A stretch of DNA of 64,000 nucleotides from Burkholderiales bacterium PBB3 (GTDB lineage: Bacteria; Pseudomonadota; Gammaproteobacteria; Burkholderiales; Burkholderiaceae_C): assembly GCA_002256115.1 (NCBI GenBank), contig NKIK01000016.1, forward strand, positions 25,920 through 89,919, in the 5' to 3' direction. The translations under genes and the position numbers were made by a program. Positions within the stretch are counted from its first letter, which is position 1. The number at the start of each line of letters is the position of its first letter. The notes under the pieces are model-generated. The model was given only the letters and a program-made list of their open reading frames with translations, was not told the origin of the DNA and made no database searches. Below, in pieces: positions 9,449-18,805 of the stretch.

Positions 9449-11317
9449 TCAGATTTCAATCTTGGAGCCCAACTCCACGACCGAGTTGCTGGGCAGATTC
9501 AGGAAGTCGGCAGCGCCGCTGGCGTTGTGGTGCATTTGGGCAAACAACTTTTCGCGCCACGGGGCCATGCCATCGCCCAGCGTCGGCACCACCGTGTCGC
9601 GCGACAAAAAGTAGCTGGTGGTCATGTCGTTCAGCACACAACCGCGCCCTTTTATCTGCTGCAGGGCTTTGGGTACGTCAGGGTCGTTCTTGAAACCATA
9701 GTGGATCACGACCTGCCAGCAGTCATGGCCCAGGCTGTCAATTTGCAAGCGCTTGTTCAATCCGATCCAGGGCACCTCGTGGTTGCGCACCGTCACGAAT
9801 AGGTTGTTGGCGTGCAGCACCTTGTTGTGCTTGAGGTTGTGCAACAAAGCGTTCGGAACTGAGCCCATTTCGGAGGTAAGAAATACCGCCGTCCCTTCGA
9901 CACGGACCGGGGGGCTGATAAAAACCGCCTCCAGAAAACTAGGCAAATCCAATGCATCGTCCCGCATCTTGGCATTGAGCAGGCGGCGTCCATCTTTCCA
10001 GGTCGCCATCAGGGCGAAGATTGCGCCGCCAATGGCCAGCGGAAACCAGCCGCCATCAAGCAACTTCAGCAAATTGGAAGCCCAAAACGCGAAATCCACC
10101 ACGAAGAAAATGCCGGTAGCCGCTACGCACAACCAAAGCGGATATTTCCAACCGTGGCGAATGACAAAGAACGTGAGAATCGTGGTGATGAGCATGTCTG
10201 TTGTCACCGCAATGCCGTAGGCCGCCGCCAAATTGCTGGACGACTTGAACATCACCACCGCCAGCACAATGGCCACAAACAGGCCCCAATTCACAAAGGG
10301 AATGTAGATCTGACCGGTGTCGCGCACGCTGGTGTGCAGCACCTTCAGGCGCGGCAGATAGCCCAGTTGAATGACCTGCTTGGTCACGCTGAATGCGCCA
10401 GTGATCAACGCCTGGGAAGCAATCACGGCAGCCATCGTCGCCAACACCACCAGCGGAATCAGGGCCCAGTCCGGGGCCATCATGTAGAAAGGGTTTTTGA
10501 CGGCTTCTGGGTTTTTCAGCAGCAGCGCGCCTTGGCCAAAATAGTTCAATGTCAAGGATGGCATCACCACAGTGAACCAGGCCAGGCGAATGGGCTTCTT
10601 GCCGAAGTGGCCTAAATCGGCATACAGCGCTTCCGCACCGGTAACGCACAGCACCACGGCCCCTAGCAAGATGAAGGCGATGCCAGGGTTGTCCCAAACG
10701 AACATCACCGCGTAGTGCGGGCTCAGCGCCCACAGGATGACCGGGTTGCCCGCGATGTGCCAAACGCCCAACGCGGCAATGACCGCAAACCACACCAGGG
10801 TGACGGGCCCAAATAGCTTGCCAATCCCCGTGGTGCCGCGTTTTTGCACCCAAAACAGGCAAAAGATCACCGCCAAAGTCAAAGGAACTACGTACTTACC
10901 AAACTGGGGCGAGACCACGACCAAGCCCTCCATGGCACCCAGCACCGAGATGGCGGGTGTAATGACTCCATCCCCGTAAAACAGACAGGTACCAAAAATA
11001 CCAATGCTGAGCAACACCCGGCGCAGCTCTGGCTTGTCTTTGACGGCCTGCGAGGCCAGCGCCAACATAGCAATCAAGCCGCCTTCGCCTTCGTTATCAG
11101 CACGCAGCACCAAGACCACGTATTTGATGGAGACGATGACCGTCAGCGTCCAAAAAATAAGCGACAGGATGCCGTAGATGTTGTCGGGGGTGAAGGGGAC
11201 GTGGCCGGAGCCGAAGATTTCTTTAACCGCGTACAAAACGCTGGTTCCGATGTCGCCGTACACGACACCGATGGCGCCGAGCGTGAGCGCCGTGAGAGAC
11301 GATTTGGATGCTGACAC
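9449..11317 (-). CDS. kup: Low-affinity potassium transporter Kup
   Basis: The 622-residue protein matches the family length and carries the Kup signature near the start ([18 protein letters not shown]). Twelve hydrophobic segments follow, then a C-terminal cytoplasmic domain of about 150 residues. It is a K+:H+ symporter of the inner membrane, mainly serving K+ uptake at low pH. It shares its strand with gshA upstream and a GNAT gene downstream. Confidence 0.96.
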   Translation of the reverse strand: MSASKSSLTALTLGAIGVVYGDIGTSVLYAVKEIFGSGHVPFTPDNIYGILSLIFWTLTVIVSIKYVVLVLRADNEGEGGLIAMLALASQAVKDKPELRRVLLSIGIFGTCLFYGDGVITPAISVLGAMEGLVVVSPQFGKYVVPLTLAVIFCLFWVQKRGTTGIGKLFGPVTLVWFAVIAALGVWHIAGNPVILWALSPHYAVMFVWDNPGIAFILLGAVVLCVTGAEALYADLGHFGKKPIRLAWFTVVMPSLTLNYFGQGALLLKNPEAVKNPFYMMAPDWALIPLVVLATMAAVIASQALITGAFSVTKQVIQLGYLPRLKVLHTSVRDTGQIYIPFVNWGLFVAIVLAVVMFKSSSNLAAAYGIAVTTDMLITTILTFFVIRHGWKYPLWLCVAATGIFFVVDFAFWASNLLKLLDGGWFPLAIGGAIFALMATWKDGRRLLNAKMRDDALDLPSFLEAVFISPPVRVEGTAVFLTSEMGSVPNALLHNLKHNKVLHANNLFVTVRNHEVPWIGLNKRLQIDSLGHDCWQVVIHYGFKNDPDVPKALQQIKGRGCVLNDMTTSYFLSRDTVVPTLGDGMAPWREKLFAQMHHNASGAADFLNLPSNSVVELGSKIEI

Positions 11318-11484
11318 AGTCTGACCCTAGCGCGCTGCGACCAGGGTTCCATTCCATTGGGGATCGCCATTGTGCTCCTGCCAAGCCCCTTGGCAAGACT
11401 CAAAACGCACTATTTTGGGACCGTTTGCACGAAATGTTGCGGCGCAGCAACCGCCCCCAAGCCGCCCCTTGCCAGCCGCTGCCT

Positions 11485-12774
11485 TTAGGCGTACTGCTCG
11501 GCGTCGGGGTCGGTGGCTTCCATCTCATAACTGGCCGCCAGCATGGCCAAGCGGGCAATCACGCCGTACATATAGAAGCGATTGGGTGCACTGGCACCGG
11601 GGCGCTCGCCGGGCTGGGGCAAATGCGTGCTTTCAGCAAAGGCCAATGGCACGTAGCTGGAGCCGGGTGCATTCAGGTTTTCGTCCATGCTGCGGTCGGC
11701 ATGCACGCGGTAAAACCCGCCCACTACATAGCGATCCATCATGTACACCACAGGCTCGGCAACCCCATCATTCACGCGTTCGTGCGTGAGCACGCCCTCT
11801 TGCAGCAAGATGTCATGCTCCGCACCCACGGCCTTGCCGCCCTTGGCTGGAGCCGCCACCTTGAGCGATACCAGGTCTTTGGAATCGCGCACCGAGAGCA
11901 TGCCCATACCATTGCTGCGGTTGTCATCTTTGACCACCACAAAGGGCTTTTCCTTGATGCCGTATTCCTTGTACTTTTTCTTGATTTTTGCCAGCAACCC
12001 ATCCACGCTGTTGCTGAGTTTCTGAAACCCGGCTTCAGTCGACAAGTCCACCACACCCAGGCGGTCCACCATGGGCGTTACCAGCCAGTGGTCTACGCCT
12101 ACTAGCTTGCCAAAGCGCTTGGCCACTTCCTCAAAACACTTGGCGTGGGTGCTGTTGCGCCGCGTGGCCCAGCCCGCGTGCAAGGGTGGCAGCAAGTACT
12201 GCTCATGCAGATCTTCCAGAATGCCGGGCACGCCCGCGCTCAGGTCGTTGTTCAGCAGAATGGTGCAAGGATCAAAGTCTTTAACCCCAATACGACCACG
12301 CGTGCGCACCACTGGCTCCAGGGTGATGCTGTCGCCGTTGCTCAATGCGATGACCGTGCTCTTTTTGACGTCTGGGCTGATAGAGCCAATGCGCACATTC
12401 AGGCCCGCCATCTGAAATACCCGGCGCAGCTGCACCAAATTGCTCAGGTAGAAGGTGTTTTTGAACTGATTTTGCGGAATGATGAGCAGGTTGCGCGCTT
12501 CCGGGCAGATTTTCTCGATCGCTGCCATGGCCGCTTGCACGGCCAGCGGCAGCATGGCCTGGGTCAGGTTGTTCCAGCCATCCGGAAACAGGTTGGCGTC
12601 CACCGGGGCGAGTTTGAAGCCCGCATTGCGAACGTCCACCGAACAGTAAAACGGGGGCGTGTGCTCCATCCATTCCAGGCGAAACCAGCGTTCAATGGCC
12701 GGCATGGCGTCCAGGAGACGCTGCTCCAATTCATTGATCGGGCCGGTCAGGGCGGTAACAAGGTGGGGAACCAT
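11485..12774 (-). CDS. gshA: Glutamate--cysteine ligase, proteobacterial GshA type
   Basis: The 429-residue enzyme catalyses ATP-dependent formation of gamma-glutamylcysteine. It belongs to the group typical of Acidithiobacillus and Betaproteobacteria rather than the E. coli GshA group. Visible features are SVDVRNAGFKLAPVDANLFP (start of the conserved region), NDLSAGVPGIL, KDDNRSNGMGMLSV and MDRYVVGGFYRVH. The start at MVPHLVTALTGP fits the family. It provides the substrate for GshB encoded further along the same strand. Confidence 0.93.
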   Translation of the reverse strand: MVPHLVTALTGPINELEQRLLDAMPAIERWFRLEWMEHTPPFYCSVDVRNAGFKLAPVDANLFPDGWNNLTQAMLPLAVQAAMAAIEKICPEARNLLIIPQNQFKNTFYLSNLVQLRRVFQMAGLNVRIGSISPDVKKSTVIALSNGDSITLEPVVRTRGRIGVKDFDPCTILLNNDLSAGVPGILEDLHEQYLLPPLHAGWATRRNSTHAKCFEEVAKRFGKLVGVDHWLVTPMVDRLGVVDLSTEAGFQKLSNSVDGLLAKIKKKYKEYGIKEKPFVVVKDDNRSNGMGMLSVRDSKDLVSLKVAAPAKGGKAVGAEHDILLQEGVLTHERVNDGVAEPVVYMMDRYVVGGFYRVHADRSMDENLNAPGSSYVPLAFAESTHLPQPGERPGASAPNRFYMYGVIARLAMLAASYEMEATDPDAEQYA

Positions 12775-12923
12775 ACAAGGGGTCTTTGCAGAAGGGGGTT
12801 AAGGCATGATGGCCGCGCGCACTCAGGTCATGTGGGGGTGATTGGGCCGCCTACAAGCCCCTATTGGTGCTGAAAGGCGCGCCCAAGTTCCCTGCGGGCT
12901 GCGCCGCCCGCTGGTTGTGCCGC

Positions 12924-14252
12924 TCAGTTGCGGACTTCGCCTTCGCCCAGCACCACGTACTTCAGCGACGTCAGGCCCTCCAGGCCCACAGGCCCACGGG
13001 CATGAAATTTGTCGGTGCTGATGCCAATTTCGGCCCCCAGTCCGTATTCAAAGCCATCGGCAAAACGGGTACTGGTGTTCACCATCACGCTGCCTGAGTC
13101 CACCTGGCGCAGGAAAGCCTGGGCGTGCATATGGTCGCGGGTGATAATGGCATCGGTGTGGTGGCTGGAATACTGGTTGATGTGGGCAATCGCCTCGTCC
13201 ACCCCAGCCACCACTTTGATGCTGATGATGGGGGCCAGGTACTCCTCAAACCAGTCGGACTCCTGGGCGACAAGTAATTTGGCATTTGCTATTAAATAAG
13301 GAGCTGCTCCCGCACTATCCACGGGCTCAACGGCCAATTTGGCTCTCAAAATAGCCAAAGATTCAAGGTCGCAGCGCATTTCTACGCCTTTGGCGGCATA
13401 GACAGCACCGATTAGCGGCAAAAACTCAGCCGCCACGCCCCGCGCCACCAGCAGGCTCTCGGTCGCGTTGCAGGGGCTGTACTTGTTGGTCTTGGCGTTG
13501 TCGGCCACTTTGACGGCCATGGCGATGTCGCACGGGTCGTCCACATAGGTGTGGCAGTTGCCATCCAGGTGCTTGATCACCGGCACCTTGGCATCGCGGC
13601 TGATGCGCTCAATCAAGCCCTTGCCGCCGCGTGGAATGATCACGTCCACATACTGCGGCAGCGTGATCAGCTGGCCCACCACTTCGCGGTCGGTGGTTTG
13701 CACCAGCTGCACGGCATCGGCAGGCAGGCCGCTTTCCACCAGCGCCTGCTGTACCAGCCGGGCCAGCGCCTTGTTGGAATCAATCGCCTCCGAGCCGCCA
13801 CGCAAGATGCAGGCATTGCCGCTCTTGATGGACAGGCTGGCCGCCTCAATCGTCACGTTGGGGCGGCTCTCAAAAATCATAGCAAACACACCAATGGGCA
13901 CACGCATTTGCCCCACGCGGATGCCACTGGGCTGCTGCTTCATGCCGATGATTTCACCGATGGCATCGGCCATGGCCGCCAGCTGTTCACAACCTTGGGC
14001 ACAGGTCTCCAGCACCTTGGGCGTCAGCTTGAGCCTGTCCACCATCGGCGCGGCCAAACCGGCGGCTACGGCGCGCTCCAGGTCTTTGGCGTTGTCCAAC
14101 TGCAGGGCTGCGGTGTTTTCGCGCAGCAAGCCTGCCAGGCGCTTTAGTGCTGCGTTTTTAGTAGCGGCTGGCGCACGGGCCATGAGGGCTGCAGCCACTT
14201 TGGCCTGCGAACCCAGCGCGTGGGTGTATTCGGTGATGTTGGTGGCATTCAT
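12924..14252 (-). CDS. proA: Glutamate-5-semialdehyde dehydrogenase (gamma-glutamyl phosphate reductase)
   Basis: The 442-residue enzyme reduces gamma-glutamyl phosphate to glutamate semialdehyde in proline biosynthesis. The catalytic Cys lies in [14 protein letters not shown], and IPRGGKGLI and [12 protein letters not shown] are conserved. The ATG at 14252 is preferred; upstream codons lack family similarity. It is about 20 residues longer than usual because a family A repeat (13286-13345) is translated in frame as roughly [16 protein letters not shown]. The insert falls between the segments matching [11 protein letters not shown] and ESDWFEEYL, a loop in the family. proB is not in the window. 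Confidence 0.94.
   Translation of the reverse strand: MNATNITEYTHALGSQAKVAAALMARAPAATKNAALKRLAGLLRENTAALQLDNAKDLERAVAAGLAAPMVDRLKLTPKVLETCAQGCEQLAAMADAIGEIIGMKQQPSGIRVGQMRVPIGVFAMIFESRPNVTIEAASLSIKSGNACILRGGSEAIDSNKALARLVQQALVESGLPADAVQLVQTTDREVVGQLITLPQYVDVIIPRGGKGLIERISRDAKVPVIKHLDGNCHTYVDDPCDIAMAVKVADNAKTNKYSPCNATESLLVARGVAAEFLPLIGAVYAAKGVEMRCDLESLAILRAKLAVEPVDSAGAAPYLIANAKLLVAQESDWFEEYLAPIISIKVVAGVDEAIAHINQYSSHHTDAIITRDHMHAQAFLRQVDSGSVMVNTSTRFADGFEYGLGAEIGISTDKFHARGPVGLEGLTSLKYVVLGEGEVRN
13286..13345 (+). repeat. Family A interspersed repeat, copy 1 (inside proA)
   Basis: The plus strand reads TGCTATTAAATAAGGAGCTG, then the shared core CTCCCGCACTATCCACGGG and a GGCCAATTTGGCT end. It lies wholly within proA and keeps the reading frame, adding about 20 residues. 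Confidence 0.85.
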
Positions 14253-14666
14253 GCTTTCATTTTCGCATGCGTTGCCAAATCGCATCAAGTTGGCACGCGC
14301 AGGTTGACGGCGCGGCGCCAGGTTCTCACAATCGGCGCCTGGCTTGGGCCTTGTTCCCTTGCCCGCATTTTCAACCCCACCACCTGAAGGAGACCGCCAT
14401 GATTGTTATCACCACACCTCCTTCCTTGGCCGCCCTGTCGGCAGGATCGCACCTCTAATCTGGTGTTGTCCTTGGTGGTGCCAGCCCCTGTCGGGCTTGG
14501 CCTCCAAGTTCGGTTTTAGTCCTGTTGCGCGCGCTGCATATGCTGCGCGCTGTCACGGCGGTCGCCCCCTCTTTTCATTTTCTTGAATGACTTCGGGGCG
14601 TCCGGGTTTAGTGCGTGCCGTTGGCAGGCGCAGCCCGCCGCTTCGGGGTTTGCACTCCGAACACGC
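14253..14666. other. proA-rsgA divergent intergenic region
   Basis: About 410 bases between divergent genes. It contains a short open frame with a strong ribosome binding site (14399-14458), a hairpin (GCCAGCCC / GGGCTTGGC with one bulge, about 14479-14500) and a second GC-rich dyad (GCGCGC / GCGCGC, about 14527-14550). The combination looks like a transcribed leader for rsgA. I see no other gene. Confidence 0.5.
14399..14458 (+). CDS. Possible leader peptide upstream of rsgA
   Basis: A 19-residue frame ([19 protein letters not shown]) starts six bases after AAGGAGA, one of the best ribosome binding sites in the window, and ends about 210 bases before rsgA. A GC-rich hairpin follows some 20 bases after the stop. 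The arrangement resembles a regulatory leader peptide. Its function, and even its translation, are unproven; it could instead be a small stand-alone protein. Confidence 0.4.
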   Translation: MIVITTPPSLAALSAGSHL

Positions 14667-15746
14667 ATGATTTCTTTTTCTATTGACGATTTCAAAACCG
14701 TGGGCATGACACCTGGGCTGGCCCAACATCTCCAACGCCAGGCCCTGACACCCCACCCCGAAGGCGCACTGATGCGAGTCACCGCCATTCACCGCGAAAC
14801 CCTGACCCTGCACGACGGCCAGCTAGAGCACAGCGCCCGCGCCCTGCCCCGACTGCAGCGCGAGATGCTGGACTTGCAAACGGCGCTGAACGTGGGTGAC
14901 TGGGTACTGACCACTGAAGACGACCAGGGCGCGCTGTGGGTGGTGCACCGCCCGGAGCCACTGACCACGCTGGCGCGCAAAGACGCCGACGGCCACCACC
15001 ACACGGTGGTCAGCAATGTGGACACTGCCTTTTTGGTGATGGGCCTGGATGACGACTTCAACCCGCAACGGCTGGAGCGCTACCTGGCCCTGGTCCAAGG
15101 CAATGGCGTGCTGGCAGTGGTGGTGCTCACCAAGGCCGATGGCGCGCCAGGCCTGGCCGAGGCGCGCGTGGCAGAGCTGCGCGACCGCTTGGGCAATGCG
15201 CTAGACATCGTGGCCGTAGATGGCCGATCCCCCGACGCCACGGCGGCCCTGCAACCCTACCTGGGCCTGGGCCAAACCGTGGTGATGCTGGGCTCATCGG
15301 GCGCGGGCAAGAGCACGCTGACCAACACCCTGCTGGGGCAACAGCGCCAGGACACCGGCGCGGTGCGCATGCACGACAGCCGGGGCAAGCACACCACGAC
15401 GGCGCGCACGCTGCACTGCTTGGCGGGCGGTGCCTGTGTGATTGACACACCGGGGGTGCGCACGCTCAGCCCCTGTGTAGACGCCGCCACGCTGGCCCAG
15501 GTGTTTGACGACATCGGCCAGCTATCGCAGCAATGCCGGTTTCGGGATTGCCAGCATGGCGATGAGCCGGGCTGCGCCGTGCGCGCGGGGGTGCACCCCA
15601 GCCGCTTGAAGAACTACCAAAAGCTGCTGCGCGAATCGCAGCGCGATCAGCGCTCGGTGTTTGAACGCCAGGCACAGCTGGCAGTGTGGAAAGTGCGGTC
15701 CAAGGCCGTGCGCGCCAAAAACAAGCTGACGTCGGAATGGGGCTGA
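14667..15746 (+). CDS. rsgA: Ribosome small subunit-dependent GTPase RsgA
   Basis: The protein of about 359 residues is a circularly permuted GTPase that assists late 30S maturation. An N-terminal OB fold precedes the permuted G motifs: TKAD (G4), GSSGAGKSTL (G1/P-loop), then DTPGVRTL (G3). The C-terminal zinc knuckle has CRFRDCQHGDEPGC. I start at MISFSIDDF; a longer frame to 14583 has no family similarity. It is longer than the classical 300-residue RsgA, with SSGAGKS in place of GQSGVGKS, and may be a paralogue of a canonical copy elsewhere. Confidence 0.9.
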   Translation: MISFSIDDFKTVGMTPGLAQHLQRQALTPHPEGALMRVTAIHRETLTLHDGQLEHSARALPRLQREMLDLQTALNVGDWVLTTEDDQGALWVVHRPEPLTTLARKDADGHHHTVVSNVDTAFLVMGLDDDFNPQRLERYLALVQGNGVLAVVVLTKADGAPGLAEARVAELRDRLGNALDIVAVDGRSPDATAALQPYLGLGQTVVMLGSSGAGKSTLTNTLLGQQRQDTGAVRMHDSRGKHTTTARTLHCLAGGACVIDTPGVRTLSPCVDAATLAQVFDDIGQLSQQCRFRDCQHGDEPGCAVRAGVHPSRLKNYQKLLRESQRDQRSVFERQAQLAVWKVRSKAVRAKNKLTSEWG

Positions 15747-15774
15747 ATCGGTATGCCAACGCTGGCCCCCAAAT

Positions 15775-15802
15775 GCACAAGGGCGCTTGCGCGCCCTTGT
15801 GC
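15775..15802. terminator. Bidirectional terminator hairpin after rsgA
   Basis: A perfect 12-bp stem (GCACAAGGGCGC / GCGCCCTTGTGC) with a TTGC loop lies between convergent rsgA and the chalcone-isomerase-fold gene. No long T-run follows, so termination efficiency is uncertain. Confidence 0.65.
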
Positions 15803-15850
15803 CAATCTAAAACAGGAGCGATGCCTAGACAGCCCGGCTCCACCACCTAT

Positions 15851-16441
15851 TTACTTCTTGCCGAGCATGGCATCTTTCAAATCATCCTGGGCGGGGTTAT
15901 CACCCAGCCAGATGCGCAAAACTGCGTTGTAAAACGCGATGTCGGGCATGGGTTCGCCCATGGCTTTTCCGTTGATGGAGGAGACTGTGCCCTGGCCTGG
16001 AATCCAGTCCATCGTGATCACATCCCCTTTTTTGACTTTATCCTGGGCTGCGAACATTTCACCAAACTTGCCCGTTTGGCTAATGACTTTGTCCTTTTCC
16101 TCTTTAGTAGAGTTCTTGTTAATGGAAGTAATAAACAACTGGCCAAATTCAGCACTGCTGACCTCACGCTGAAGGATCAAAGTCACGCGCTTGGGAGTTG
16201 TCAAGGCTTGCACATCCGCGGGTGTCGATTTCTTTTCCGCCACATACAGGCCCGCCACATACACATTAAACACAAACTTCTTGCGCATGCCCGCTCCGTT
16301 GAGCACCAGTGACTTTCCGGCCACCGTCGTCGTATCGTCGATCTTGACACCATCCACCGTGGCCGCAACAGCGGGCAAGGCGCAAGCGATCGTCAATGCA
16401 AAGCTTGGAACGAGCAATTTGAATAATTTACCAACGGACAT
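15851..16441 (-). CDS. Chalcone isomerase-fold periplasmic protein
   Basis: The protein has 196 residues with a Sec signal peptide (LLVPSFALTIACALPAVAA). The mature part matches the bacterial chalcone-isomerase-like domain: LNGAGMRKKFVFNVYVAGLY, KRVTLILQREVSSAEF, and the C-terminal FYNAVLRIWLGDNPAQDDLKDAMLG. Bacterial members share the fold but usually not the flavonoid chemistry; their role is unknown. The start at 16441 is supported by a GGAGAG ribosome binding site. An upstream extension to 16585 lacks similarity. Confidence 0.88.
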   Translation of the reverse strand: MSVGKLFKLLVPSFALTIACALPAVAATVDGVKIDDTTTVAGKSLVLNGAGMRKKFVFNVYVAGLYVAEKKSTPADVQALTTPKRVTLILQREVSSAEFGQLFITSINKNSTKEEKDKVISQTGKFGEMFAAQDKVKKGDVITMDWIPGQGTVSSINGKAMGEPMPDIAFYNAVLRIWLGDNPAQDDLKDAMLGKK

Positions 16442-16545
16442 AGTGACTCTCCAGTAAAAGCAATTAATTAACGCGGCAGCGGGAAAACCGAAGCTTAACG
16501 GGTTTAGAGAGCTCGTCAGCAACCCATCCCGATGGATCACAACGG

Positions 16546-16749
16546 CTAGTAAAGCACTTCTGCTGACACTCCATCGTGCTCGCAAAGCCTAGATACATTG
16601 ATCGCCCGGGACAAATTGTCAGCCTTGGTGTACGTGGCCTGGGCTTGGCTTGGCTTGGCTTGGCTGGCAGCCTCATCCACCATGCTGGCGATTCGCTGAG
16701 TCACCTCGTCAATATGTGCAATCGAGGCATTCACCCGCTCTTTCGCCAC
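16546..16749 (-). pseudogene. Remnant of a methyl-accepting chemotaxis protein C-terminus
   Basis: The minus strand reads ASIAHIDEVTQRIASMVDEA followed by ADNLSRAINVSRL. This resembles the C-terminal tail of chemotaxis receptors (MDQVTQQNAAMVEEA ... L ... FRL). No receptor body, start codon or ribosome binding site precedes it, so it appears to be a decayed fragment left next to holA. A 5-bp tandem repeat interrupts the similarity. Confidence 0.5.
16642..16665. repeat. GGCTT pentanucleotide tandem repeat
   Basis: Nearly five consecutive GGCTT units lie within the chemotaxis-receptor remnant. A 5-bp unit shifts the frame with each copy gained or lost, consistent with loss of coding function here. 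Confidence 0.75.
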
Positions 16750-16765
16750 AGGGCGTCCCCTTTTA

Positions 16766-17845
16766 CTACTTTGGAGTGGGACTTGCGGTACACAAACCAC
16801 ACAACTGCAAAGCCAAGCGGTGCAAGGCCTGCCAACCGTTGTGCGGCCAATCCGGCTGCTTGAGCCCCTTAACAATGCCGTCCACCCGGTGCGCATCTTG
16901 CAACAGTTGGCTCAGATCCAGGTCGCGCATGCGCGGCAGCACGCGCTCAAACAGGCGCTCGCGCGCACCCCAGATTCTTTGCTCGCGCAAAGCCATCGGC
17001 AGTGGCCGCCCTTGCGCCATCGCATCTTTCACGCGTTTGAGTGCGCGAATGTCTTCGCTGAGCGTGTAGTGCACCAGCACTTCGGCCTCGCCTTCAGCTT
17101 GCAAACCATCCAGCATGCGCTGCACCCGCACGGCCTGACCGGCCAGCACGGCCTCGCTGAGTTTGAACACGTCGTAGCGCGCCACATTGAGCACGGCACT
17201 TTCTACCTGCGCCAAGCTGAGTACGCCAGCGCCTGCGGCATCCACCGGAAACAGCAACGCAAGCTTTTGAATTTCCTGGTGCGCGGCCAGCAGGTTGCCT
17301 TCCACCCGATCAGCAAAAAACTGCAGCGTGCGCTGGCCTTCTTCGCCGGGCGCTACGCGTTGTCCCTGCGCGCCCAAGCGCTGGGCGATCCAAGCGGGTA
17401 AGGCTGCGCGCTCGACCGGGTCCACCTGCAAGCTCATCCCAAAACCATCCAGTGCAGCAAACCAGGCGCTGGACTTGGTGAGCTTGTCCAGGCGGGGCAG
17501 CAACACAATAGTTAGGGTCGAATCGTTATCGCGCGACATTTCGGCCAATTGCTGCAGTGCAGCGCTACCGTCTTTACCCGGCTTGCCCGAAGGGATGCGG
17601 ATTTCAACAATTTGTTTGTCGGCAAACAAGCTGAGCGAGCCACCCGAGGCCAGCACTTCGCTCCAGTCAAAGTGGGCACCCGCTACGGTGTGTGAAGTAC
17701 GTTCAGTGAAGCCCTGCGCACGCGCGGTGGCGCGGATGGTGTCCAGCGCCTCCTGTTGCAGCAGGGGTTCGTCACCGTGCAGCGTGTAAAGACTTTTCAG
17801 CCCGCGCTGCAGGTGTTGTCCGAGTTGGTGGGCCGCAATTTGCAT
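16766..17845 (-). CDS. holA: DNA polymerase III subunit delta
   Basis: The 359-residue clamp-loader subunit opens the beta sliding clamp. Its start (MQIAAHQLGQHLQRGLKSLY then TLHGDEPLL) and the region KSSAWFAALDGFGMSLQVDP fit HolA. The helical C-terminal domain (DVFKLSEAVLAGQAVRVQRM) forms part of the clamp-loader collar. In many Betaproteobacteria lptE, leuS and holA are neighbours; here holA sits about 14 kb away from them. Confidence 0.93.
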   Translation of the reverse strand: MQIAAHQLGQHLQRGLKSLYTLHGDEPLLQQEALDTIRATARAQGFTERTSHTVAGAHFDWSEVLASGGSLSLFADKQIVEIRIPSGKPGKDGSAALQQLAEMSRDNDSTLTIVLLPRLDKLTKSSAWFAALDGFGMSLQVDPVERAALPAWIAQRLGAQGQRVAPGEEGQRTLQFFADRVEGNLLAAHQEIQKLALLFPVDAAGAGVLSLAQVESAVLNVARYDVFKLSEAVLAGQAVRVQRMLDGLQAEGEAEVLVHYTLSEDIRALKRVKDAMAQGRPLPMALREQRIWGARERLFERVLPRMRDLDLSQLLQDAHRVDGIVKGLKQPDWPHNGWQALHRLALQLCGLCTASPTPK

Positions 17846-17896
17846 CGGCCAAGTTTAGCGTGAAGGTCCGCCACGCCAAGTTTCGCGGGCTAGCGT

Positions 17897-18805
17897 TTAG
17901 GCCGCCATCGCCAGTGCCTGGCTATCGGGTGCCAGCACGCTGCAGACCAATTGCATCGCTGCCTGGGCGGTACGCCCGCCAAAGTCGCGTAGCGGGTTGT
18001 ACTCGGTGAGTTCCATGGCCACAAAATCCGGATCATGGCTGCAGCCTGCCAATACCGGCAGCGCATCGGCCAGGCGGATACCGGTTTCTACTGGGGTACC
18101 AGTGCCGGGTGCGTCCAGCGGGTCCAGACCATCCAGATCAAAGGTGATACCCCAACCCGCCGTGTTGGCTTTGACGATGGTGCGGGCTTCTTCAAAGCAA
18201 GCGGCAAAGCCACGCTCCAGCACTTCTTCCATGAACATGACGCGCACGCCCAGGCGCTCCAGCAAAGCTTTTTCAGGTGCTTCGTAGCTGCGCGCTCCGA
18301 TCACCACCACATTCGCGGCCTGCAGCTTGCCGCCCCAGCCGTACAGGTGTGTCATGCCCACAGAGCCATGGCCCAGCAAAGATGCCAAGGGCATGCCATG
18401 CGGCGCTTGGCTGTCCGAGGTCTCGGGGGTGTGGGCGTCCAGATGCGCATCAATCCAGATCAAGCCCAGACCGCCCGATGGGCGCAGCGACTCGGCCACT
18501 GCGCTCCAGGTGCCAACCGCGCAAGAATGGTCACCACCCACCACCAAGGGCTGGTGACCATGGCGCAGCGCCTTCTCTACCGACTGCGCCAGTTGCTGTG
18601 AAAACACTTCAATCGCTTCGAGCCGGGTATTCGCCTGTAGGGCCTGGGCGGTGACGTTGTCGCCCCAGGTCACATTGCGACCAGTGTTGGCCAGGACTTG
18701 GGCTATGCCTTGTTCGCGCAGCGCGGCGGCACCCCATTTGCATCCGCCATCGCTGGCGCCCTCGCCCACTTCGGCACCGATCAGGTGCAAGACTTTGGTG
18801 CTCAT
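17897..18805 (-). CDS. rocF: Arginase
   Basis: The 302-residue, dimanganese ureohydrolase converts arginine to ornithine and urea. All three metal motifs are present: GGDHSCAVG, DAHLDAHT and DLDGLDPLDAPG. The ATG at 18805 overlaps the TGA of the upstream ornithine cyclodeaminase (ATGA), implying translational coupling, so arginine is carried on directly to proline. A longer frame to 18874 would overlap further and lacks similarity. No urease gene is in the window. Confidence 0.95.
   Translation of the reverse strand: MSTKVLHLIGAEVGEGASDGGCKWGAAALREQGIAQVLANTGRNVTWGDNVTAQALQANTRLEAIEVFSQQLAQSVEKALRHGHQPLVVGGDHSCAVGTWSAVAESLRPSGGLGLIWIDAHLDAHTPETSDSQAPHGMPLASLLGHGSVGMTHLYGWGGKLQAANVVVIGARSYEAPEKALLERLGVRVMFMEEVLERGFAACFEEARTIVKANTAGWGITFDLDGLDPLDAPGTGTPVETGIRLADALPVLAGCSHDPDFVAMELTEYNPLRDFGGRTAQAAMQLVCSVLAPDSQALAMAA

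Noticed and set aside
14344..14586. Plus-strand frame overlapping the putative leader peptide
   Set aside because: Unusual Cys/Trp-rich composition and no ribosome binding site; the overlapping short frame has a better signal.
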